A stretch of DNA of 39,532 nucleotides from CAYUVA01 sp964448115 [NCBI: uncultured bacterium]. Lineage in GTDB: Bacteria > CAYUVA01. The stretch is taken from contig CAYUVA010000008.1 of the NCBI GenBank assembly GCA_964448115.1, forward strand, positions 55,957-95,488, in the 5' to 3' direction. The notes under the pieces were generated by a model, which worked only from the letters and a program-made list of their open reading frames with translations, ran no database searches and had not been told where the DNA came from. The position numbers were made by a program, and so were the translations under genes. Shown in pieces: positions 32,496 through 39,532 of the stretch (the stretch's first letter is position 1; each line of letters opens with the position of its first letter).

Positions 32496-33554
32496 TTATA
32501 CAACATTTGCGACCGATCTTGCTATGTATTGTGCTTGTGGCTCAGATAGCGATGGGTAGATGGGGATGGAGATGGCGCTATCTGCGAGCATCGATGAGGC
32601 CGGGTATTTGCTATCAGACAATCCCAAAGTGCGGTGAATAGGGCAAAGCACCCCCAAGCCGGTCTCGATTCCATAATTCTTGGCAAGAATGCCTCTGATC
32701 TCATCTCGCCGACCTGGCTCGACCCTGATAATATATCGATAGTAAGAGTGATGCTCCTTTGGCTTTAATCTACCCCCCAGCCTTATTGCAGCTAGCTGCT
32801 GATCATATATTTCAGCGATGCGAAGCCTTTTATCAACGAATCCATCCAGTTTTTCAAGCTGCACTAGCCCCATTGCAGCAGCCATGTCGGGCATGGAATA
32901 AGGGTATCTGGTGGCAGCATCGCTCTTTCCTCGATAATTGCCTAGCTCTCTGGCTCGTTGGATAAGCTTTGAATCATTGGATAGCAGCATCCCGCCCTCT
33001 CCAGTGGTGATCACCTTGGTTGCATAGAAGCTGAGCACGGTGTAATCATAGCCGACCCCCAACTGGAATCCGACAACAGGCAGCCCCAATCCCTGAGCAG
33101 CATCCTCGATCAACGCCACCTTGCCCTTGTATAAGTAAGTATCGATGCAAGCAGCCCTGCCGAAGTTGTGCACGATGATAGCTGCCTTTGTCCTGGAGGA
33201 TAGCAGTGGTTGTATGTATTCATCGGTCATATTGCCAGTATCTGGATTGACATCGGCAAGCACAGCATCGGCACCGGTGTACTTGATTGCGTGAAGCACT
33301 GCCGTGCAGCAATACGAGGGGATTATCACCTCATCGCCCGGTTCCACGCCTAGAGCCAGCAGCGCCAGGTGCAGGGCTGCGGTGCCGCTCGAGGTAGCAT
33401 AGGCATGATCGATGGCGAGACGCCTGGTCGCTCGTTGCTCGAACAGCTTGGCTTGATTGTCGTATGAAAGCTGTGCAGAGGCGATAACCTTTGATACGGC
33501 GTTGATTTCCTCGCTCGATATTGTCGGCTTGCTGTGCGGGATAGCTCTTCTCAT
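32496..33554 (-). CDS. DegT/DnrJ/EryC1/StrS-family PLP aminotransferase
   Basis: 352 residues, a fold-type I pyridoxal-phosphate enzyme of the sugar aminotransferase family. TSSGTAALHLALLALGV (about 54-70) binds the cofactor phosphate, VALIEDAAQGLG holds the pyridine-binding Asp (D151) and SFYATKVITTGEGGML holds the Schiff-base Lys (K180). The usual S/T-F-x-x-x-K motif is intact, so it should be active as an aminotransferase and not the H-type dehydratase. These enzymes aminate keto-sugars bound to nucleotides for LPS or glycan synthesis. No sugar dehydratase or epimerase gene is adjacent, so the substrate is unknown. A poor AAGGA ribosome site lies right before the ATG. It is divergent from the ornithine-cyclodeaminase-family gene. 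Confidence 0.92.
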   Translation of the reverse strand: MRRAIPHSKPTISSEEINAVSKVIASAQLSYDNQAKLFEQRATRRLAIDHAYATSSGTAALHLALLALGVEPGDEVIIPSYCCTAVLHAIKYTGADAVLADVNPDTGNMTDEYIQPLLSSRTKAAIIVHNFGRAACIDTYLYKGKVALIEDAAQGLGLPVVGFQLGVGYDYTVLSFYATKVITTGEGGMLLSNDSKLIQRARELGNYRGKSDAATRYPYSMPDMAAAMGLVQLEKLDGFVDKRLRIAEIYDQQLAAIRLGGRLKPKEHHSYYRYIIRVEPGRRDEIRGILAKNYGIETGLGVLCPIHRTLGLSDSKYPASSMLADSAISIPIYPSLSEPQAQYIARSVANVV

Positions 33555-33619
33555 GTCCTTATTTTAGTATAACCTTTTTTCTTTTTTCATTCGAGGTTAC
33601 TTTAGGGTTTTGCCAATGA

Positions 33620-33648
33620 TTGACATACAAGGTCGATATGTCTATCAT
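33620..33648 (+). promoter_or_regulatory. sigma-70-type promoter for the ornithine-cyclodeaminase-family gene
   Basis: TTGACA (33620-33625), 17-base spacer, TATCAT (33643-33648). Transcription would begin near 33655, so any start before that is excluded. AAGGAG (33688-33693) then gives ATG 33701 seven bases later. Confidence 0.7.
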
Positions 33649-33700
33649 CGCCGTTGTTAATACACCTTTAGAAGATGCTTTTAATCGAAGGAGAACGAAG

Positions 33701-34690
33701 ATGTTGATGGTGCTAAAAAAATCGGATGTTGAAAAGGTTATGGAGATGAAGGACTTCCTGGATGCGGTGGAGACAGCCTTCCGGATGTATGGACAGGGCA
33801 AGGTGCAATTGCCTCCAAAATCATATTTATACTTTAAGAGATACTATGGAGATCTACGCTCAATGCCCTCCTATATCGAGGGGGATGTCGATATAGCCGG
33901 CATCAAGTCGGTCAATGTCCATCCCAATAATCCCAAGTCCGGCTTGCCTACCGTGATGGCTGCTATCTCGCTTACCGATCCCAGGGACGGAAGGACGATC
34001 GCCTTCATGGACGGTACCTATATAACCAATATGCGAACCGGCGCTGCTGGCGGTATCGCTACCAAGTACCTCGCACTGAACGATGCTAAGGTGGCTAGCT
34101 TCATCGGAGCCGGTGTGCAGGCATCGACACAACTTGAAGCACTCATGCTGGTGCGCAATATCAAGAAGGTTAAGATCTACGATATCAATCCGCATGTGGT
34201 AAAAAGATTCATCGATAATGACTGCGCTAAGTATGACCTGGAGGTAGAGGTCTGCGACAATATCGAACAGGCTTGCAAGGGATGCCAGGTGATAAATACC
34301 ACTACGCCATCCCGAACGCCGTTGGTGATGAGAGAATTTGTAGATCCTGGAACCCATATTAACGCAATCGGAGCCGATGCAGAGGGCAAACAAGAGCTTT
34401 CAACCGACCTGGTGCTTAACTCTAAGATTATTATCGACGAGTGGACACAGGCTTCGCACAGCGGCGAGATCAATGTCCCGGTACACGAGGGCAAATTTAA
34501 CAAAGATATGGTTTACGCTGAACTTGGTGAGATCGTTGCTGGACTAAAGCCGGCACGAAAGAGTGAAAACGACATCACCATATTCGATTCCACGGGACTA
34601 TCAGTGCAGGATATCATGTCCGCTTTTATCGCCTATAAGAAGGTCAAGGAAAGTGGTATGAGGGTACTAGAGATAGACCTGCTGGAATAG
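33701..34690 (+). CDS. ornithine cyclodeaminase / mu-crystallin family oxidoreductase
   Basis: 329 residues, usual length. Family members include ornithine cyclodeaminase, archaeal-type alanine dehydrogenase and ketimine reductases, all NAD(P)-linked amino acid enzymes. The N-terminal part shows KVQLPPKSYLYF and AGIKSVNVHPNNPKSGLPTVMA, then TYITNMRTGAAGGIATKYLA. The Rossmann core is FIGAGVQASTQLEA (about 133-146) with YDINP. The C-terminal DSTGLSVQDIMSA matches the conserved catalytic region. AAGGAG at 33688 and the promoter at 33620 fix the start at 33701; a longer in-frame extension would lie upstream of transcription start. It stands alone between divergent and convergent neighbours. Which amino acid it uses cannot be told. 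Confidence 0.9.
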   Translation: MLMVLKKSDVEKVMEMKDFLDAVETAFRMYGQGKVQLPPKSYLYFKRYYGDLRSMPSYIEGDVDIAGIKSVNVHPNNPKSGLPTVMAAISLTDPRDGRTIAFMDGTYITNMRTGAAGGIATKYLALNDAKVASFIGAGVQASTQLEALMLVRNIKKVKIYDINPHVVKRFIDNDCAKYDLEVEVCDNIEQACKGCQVINTTTPSRTPLVMREFVDPGTHINAIGADAEGKQELSTDLVLNSKIIIDEWTQASHSGEINVPVHEGKFNKDMVYAELGEIVAGLKPARKSENDITIFDSTGLSVQDIMSAFIAYKKVKESGMRVLEIDLLE

Positions 34691-34741
34691 AGATCATACC
34701 AATTAGTGACAAAGGAGCCTTGCGCAATAACCTGCCTTGAG

Positions 34742-34795
34742 TCCCGACCGACTCGGGAAAGGGATGCAAAGGATAATTGTAGATGCCTTTGGCAT
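34742..34795 (-). terminator. convergent intergenic hairpins after the OCD gene and pilT
   Basis: TCCCGA (34742-34747) with TCGGGA (34753-34758) forms one stem. On the minus strand, directly after the pilT stop, ATGCCAAAGG pairs with CCTTTGCAT (34795-34764, one bulge), with a smaller alternative ATGCC/GGCAT at 34783-34795. T runs are weak. They probably mark the end of both converging units. Confidence 0.35.
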
Positions 34796-35947
34796 TTAGT
34801 AATTCTCGGTTGTCTCGGTAATTGTTTGCAATCTTCTGGCAGTGCCGGCATATTCTCTGTCATCGGGAGATATACCGAGCATCTGTAGCAGTTCATCCGG
34901 CTTCTGAGAGTAACCGAGTGCATCCTCCTTGGTAATCGTCTTTCGTTGTATCAGATCGACCAGGGACTGATTGAAGGTGAGCATACCATACCTGTCCTGC
35001 CCAGTCTGCATGGTACCATAAATCTGGTGTATTTTATCCTCTCTTATAAGGTTCCGTATCGCTGAATTAGGCACCATGATCTCCAGACATAGCTGGCGTC
35101 CCTGTCCAGAAGCCTTGGGGATAAGTGCTTGGGAGACAACTCCCTCCAGGACAAAGGCGAGCTGTGCCCTAATCTGCGGCTGTTCATGCGGGGGAAACAC
35201 ATCGATAATGCGGTGTATGGATTGATCGCAGGAGTTGGTATGCAGCGTGGAGAAGGTCAGATGCCCGGTCTCGGAGCACTGTAAAGCAAGGCGGATGGTC
35301 TCCGGATCACGCATCTCACCGACCAGAATTACATCAGGATCTTGTCTGAGGATAGAGCGCAGGGCAGCGGCGAATGATCTCGTATCAGCACCCAGCTCCC
35401 TCTGATTGATCAGCGCTTTTTTATGTGAATGAAGATACTCGATAGGATCCTCGATGGTGATTATATGTACATTCCTTTCCTCATTGATCTTGTTAATCAC
35501 CGCAGCAAGAGTGGTGGATTTACCGCTGCCGGTAGGACCGGTTACTAAAACAAGTCCCTTGGGTCGCATAGCAAAGTCCTGAACCACCTTGGGCAGCCCC
35601 AGCGACTCGAAAGACCTAATCTTCCAGGGTATTTGTCGAACTGCGATTGCAACTGCACTTCTTTGATAAAAGACATTGCATCTGAAGCGGCTCAATCCCT
35701 TTAAGCCGAAGGAAAAGTCAAGCTCATAGCTCTCCTCGAACTTCTTTTTTTGCATATCGGTCATAATGCTGTAGGCTAATCGCTTGGTGTCGCGTTGTGT
35801 TAATGGCTTTTCCCCCTCGATATTCATCAGCTTTCCATCTATGCGTATGCGAGGGGGGGCATTGGTGGTGATATGCAGATCGGTTGCCCCCTCGCCTATC
35901 ATGATGCGAAGGAGCTCTTCCATTGTCGAACTTCTGGCTTCTGCCAT
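34796..35947 (-). CDS. pilT: type IV pilus retraction ATPase PilT
   Basis: 383 residues, typical PilT: a hexameric ATPase at the inner membrane that powers pilus retraction. An N-terminal PAS-like domain (GATDLHITTNAPPRIRIDG) leads to Walker A GPTGSGKSTT (about 131-140). The Asp box ITIEDPIEY follows, then Walker B VILVGEMRDPETI, the His box TGHLTFSTLHTN and the PilT-specific AIRNLIREDK near 290-300, needed for retraction. The last about 40 residues (DDREYAGTARRLQTITETTENY) extend the C-terminus. The start is three bases after pilB ends; GGAG lies about nine bases before the ATG. Together with pilB this implies dynamic pili. Confidence 0.95.
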   Translation of the reverse strand: MAEARSSTMEELLRIMIGEGATDLHITTNAPPRIRIDGKLMNIEGEKPLTQRDTKRLAYSIMTDMQKKKFEESYELDFSFGLKGLSRFRCNVFYQRSAVAIAVRQIPWKIRSFESLGLPKVVQDFAMRPKGLVLVTGPTGSGKSTTLAAVINKINEERNVHIITIEDPIEYLHSHKKALINQRELGADTRSFAAALRSILRQDPDVILVGEMRDPETIRLALQCSETGHLTFSTLHTNSCDQSIHRIIDVFPPHEQPQIRAQLAFVLEGVVSQALIPKASGQGRQLCLEIMVPNSAIRNLIREDKIHQIYGTMQTGQDRYGMLTFNQSLVDLIQRKTITKEDALGYSQKPDELLQMLGISPDDREYAGTARRLQTITETTENY

Positions 35948-35950
35948 AAT

Positions 35951-37837
<1,887 letters not shown>

Positions 37838-37871
37838 ATCTATCCCTTCTTTACGAGTTCACTCCACTTAT

Positions 37872-37901
37872 ATAATAAAGCATACAGCATCTAAAAGTCA
37901 A
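37872..37901 (-). promoter_or_regulatory. sigma-70-type promoter for pilB-pilT
   Basis: On the minus strand TTGACT (37901-37896), 18-base spacer, TATTAT (37877-37872). Transcription would start near 37865, about 28 bases before the pilB ATG, which has AAGGGA as ribosome site. Confidence 0.55.
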
Positions 37902-37910
37902 AACCAGGTA

Positions 37911-37940
37911 AAAAAAGATATACTCTTACCGGTATCAAGG
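37911..37940 (-). terminator. possible terminator after the P1-family peptidase gene
   Basis: On the minus strand an imperfect short stem, GATACC against GTATATC, is followed by a run of seven T (37918-37912), right after the peptidase stop. The stem is weak, so confidence is limited. Confidence 0.35.
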
Positions 37941-38924
37941 TTTCCTTCCCTTTTTGTCGGCAATATCACCGGCAGAAGGTAGGTTGCCCATGGGGATAGC
38001 TCGACTCACCGCATCATAGATAGCCCTGCTTAATACCTCGACAGCGATCGCTCCTATTCTTGGAAGCAAAATGCTCTCCATCTCGGCAGTGGAAACAACA
38101 AAGATGATATCCCCATCGAAAACGCTGAATGAAGGTGATATGCACCTCGCTAGAGCCGCCTTTGCCATCCTTGCGACCATTGTGCAACCAGCTTTATCCA
38201 ATGTTGCATTAGTGGCGATTACCGCTATTGTCGTGTTTTTCTCGCCGAAGTTGCCAATTTTATAGCCAGAAGCCAAGAGTCGGTTTGTATTGATAAATCT
38301 CATCGAGTCCGGCGACTCCCTGGCTCCGGCAACGATATTGCCCCGGCAGTCGATTATGTCTCCAAAGGCATTTACCACCGCCAGGGCGCTTACAATCAAG
38401 CCATCGTTTGATAGGATGCTCGCTGAACCTAACCCACCCTTTGTAGCGTTGGAGACGGAGAATATCTTACCGATGGTGGCACCGACCCCTACCCCCACGC
38501 AACCTAGCTCTATCTGACCGCTTTTCGAGCCAAGACATGCCTCGTAAGCCATCCTAGAGGTAGGATAAGCCTTTGAGCTTCCGATGCCAAGATCGAAGAT
38601 CACCGCGCTGGGGACTATCGGCACTCGAGCATACAAAGTCTTGAAGCCTCGCTCCCGTTCACTCAGATAACGCATCACACCGCCGGTGGAATCTAGCCCG
38701 AAGCCGCTTCCGCCGGTCAGGTATATGGCATCTATATTAGGCACCGAATGAAACGGAGATAGCGAATCGAGCTGCCTGGAACCGGTGGCTGCTCCGGCTA
38801 GTTCGCAGCCAGCAACACAGGGCTTCTCAAGCAGCACAACCGTACAGCCAGTTAGACCCTTGAGATCGCTTGCATGTCCGACAAGCACTCCCTTTACATC
38901 CGTGATGTTGTTATAGGTAGTCAT
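37935..38924 (-). CDS. P1-family peptidase (S58, DmpA-like)
   Basis: 329 residues, of the N-terminal-nucleophile fold that includes DmpA aminopeptidase and beta-peptidyl aminopeptidases, which self-cleave before the catalytic Ser. GCTVVLLEKP, DAIYLTGGSGFGLDSTGGVMRYL (about 65-87), SAVIFDLGIG, and the cleavage-site block TKGGLGSAS with G166-S167 as the likely scissile bond and nucleophile are present. The C-terminus DGDIIFVVSTAEM completes the fold. There is no signal peptide, so it is cytoplasmic. The ATG overlaps the stop of the cupin gene as ATGA. Substrate is unknown; amidase or D-aminopeptidase activities occur in the family. Linkage to a cupin suggests small-molecule or peptide catabolism. 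Confidence 0.9.
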   Translation of the reverse strand: MTTYNNITDVKGVLVGHASDLKGLTGCTVVLLEKPCVAGCELAGAATGSRQLDSLSPFHSVPNIDAIYLTGGSGFGLDSTGGVMRYLSERERGFKTLYARVPIVPSAVIFDLGIGSSKAYPTSRMAYEACLGSKSGQIELGCVGVGVGATIGKIFSVSNATKGGLGSASILSNDGLIVSALAVVNAFGDIIDCRGNIVAGARESPDSMRFINTNRLLASGYKIGNFGEKNTTIAVIATNATLDKAGCTMVARMAKAALARCISPSFSVFDGDIIFVVSTAEMESILLPRIGAIAVEVLSRAIYDAVSRAIPMGNLPSAGDIADKKGRKP

Positions 38925-39262
38925 GTTCTTTTCGGTATAACACAGATAAATTCCAGCGGTTCGGTGCCGACATTTTTATAACAGTGCCTCTCATTAGGTT
39001 CGATATATATGACATCCCCTGTAAAGACTGGAGTTTCTTCCTTCTCTGTAACCACCATGCCGGAGCCTTTGATGATGTAATTCTCGTGCTCGTAAGGGTG
39101 CTTATGGAAGGGCGTGTGTCCCCCTCTTTCAACCTCGATTACTCGCATTATGAAGTTAGAAGCACCCTCTACAGCTCCGATAACAATCCTCAATTGTACA
39201 CCCTTAGCTTCCGGCGAGTCGAACTTGACGGCCGGCGTCTCCTTGTAATGATGTTTCTTCAT
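38921..39262 (-). CDS. cupin-domain protein
   Basis: 113 residues, a single small beta-barrel cupin. Motif 1 is visible as GGHTPFHKHPYEHENYIIKGSG (about 47-68), with His residues and a Glu for metal binding, and motif 2 as GDVIYIEPNERHCYKN with its His (about 83-98). Both metal-binding histidine sets are intact. Small cupins of this kind bind or isomerise small metabolites, or act as dioxygenases; the function here is not clear. AAGGAGG close to the ATG is a strong ribosome site. The stop overlaps the P1 peptidase start by four bases, so they are translationally coupled. Confidence 0.9.
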   Translation of the reverse strand: MKKHHYKETPAVKFDSPEAKGVQLRIVIGAVEGASNFIMRVIEVERGGHTPFHKHPYEHENYIIKGSGMVVTEKEETPVFTGDVIYIEPNERHCYKNVGTEPLEFICVIPKRT

Positions 39263-39370
39263 ATCATGCCCTCCTTATTGAAAGAATTCTTCAATTTGCT
39301 TATTCAGCCGACAGGCAATAAAACTATTACACTCTTGAAACTATAATGGTTTTTAGATGTTTTGTGAATA

Positions 39371-39410
39371 ATCTGTGCTCACCTGTGTCATCCGTGTCAT
39401 CTGTGGATTT
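39371..39410. repeat. dispersed-repeat-like element with 9-base GTGTCATCY units
   Basis: Tandem units GTGTCATCC-GTGTCATCT-GTGGATTTT (39384-39410) follow an imperfect CTGTG repeat. The phrase (...CTGTGTCATCCGTGTCATCTGTGG...) is a familiar kind of intergenic repeat in many bacterial genomes. It lies upstream of the cupin operon; no gene was found between 39263 and the window end. Confidence 0.55.
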
Positions 39411-39474
39411 TTCTCTCCTGACCCGCTCTCTTGAATCCACATCCAGCGCTATAGTTACCTTAAATAATTCTTCA

Positions 39475-39532
39475 GAGCCTGTGATTCAGACAGTAATTTT
39501 GTGGCTATTAGGCTCCTGATTTATCAGGGGCT
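39475..39532. repeat. interleaved palindromes at the window edge
   Basis: GAGCCT (39475-39480) pairs with AGGCTC (39510-39515). A second palindrome, CCTGAT (39515-39520) with ATCAGG (39523-39528), overlaps its end and continues to the window edge (GGGGCT). It may be the end of a REP/MITE-like element cut off by the window. Confidence 0.4.

Noticed and set aside
37935-39262. A toxin-antitoxin pair (small cupin plus downstream gene with ATGA overlap).
   Set aside because: Both proteins match metabolic families (cupin, P1 peptidase) with intact active sites and no toxin motif.

Overview
The window looks like a chromosomal segment of an uncultured diderm (Gram-negative-type) bacterium. A Kdo transferase (waaA) next to a lipid A-type acyltransferase implies lipopolysaccharide. 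PilB, PilT and a PilC/GspF-type protein imply type IV pili. Six radical SAM proteins fit an anaerobic or microaerophilic life. Several exported proteins carry Thr/Pro-rich linkers, a style common in uncultivated candidate phyla. I cannot assign a phylum from the sequence alone. I saw no rRNA or tRNA gene, CRISPR array, prophage or transposase.

Layout. 1-1798: the tail of one radical SAM gene and a complete B12-binding radical SAM gene, visibly more AT-rich than what follows. 1860-3431: two tandem paralogous Cys-rich lipoproteins, each with its own promoter. 3442-7246: an acyl-CoA synthetase, a GspF/PilC-like membrane protein and a PP2C phosphatase. 7250-10432 (minus): radical SAM/SPASM protein, acyltransferase and waaA in one operon. 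10603-11940: glutamate dehydrogenase behind a good sigma-70 promoter. 12051-13598: exported alpha/beta-hydrolase-like protein with a Pro/Thr linker and a C-terminal module. 13703-15865 (minus): HhH-GPD DNA glycosylase and B12-radical SAM protein. 16088-19221 (minus): transaldolase, small beta-carbonic-anhydrase-like protein, LD-carboxypeptidase and a flippase-like membrane protein. 19372-21870: secreted HExxH metalloprotease with the same C-terminal module, followed by an ECF-type sigma factor. 21952-23058: Ldh-type dehydrogenase. 23059-23580: non-coding DNA packed with dispersed-repeat-like palindromes. 23581-28942: membrane protein, family 2 glycosyltransferase, two radical SAM proteins and a membrane-anchored sulfatase-fold enzyme. 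28956-32445: divergent radA and an unusual EF-G paralogue. 32496-34690: divergent DegT aminotransferase and ornithine-cyclodeaminase-family dehydrogenase. 34796-37837 (minus): pilB-pilT. 37935-39262 (minus): cupin and P1-family peptidase. The right end holds further repeat-like DNA.

Most interesting points. (1) A roughly 105-residue C-terminal module, joined by a Thr/Pro linker, is shared by two exported proteins with unrelated N-terminal domains: a hydrolase-like protein whose nucleophile serine is replaced by arginine, and an HExxH protease. The protease gene is directly followed by a sigma factor gene. This suggests a common extracytoplasmic targeting or anchoring module. (2) An EF-G paralogue has a rebuilt domain IV tip that lacks the usual motifs and histidine. 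(3) Tandem duplicated lipoproteins have an acidic tract right after the lipidated cysteine, and the first has a possible coupled leader ORF. (4) A glycosyltransferase/radical SAM pair/sulfatase-fold cluster has Thr at the nucleophile position. Where several starts were possible I chose by Shine-Dalgarno and promoter position, and each entry says so.
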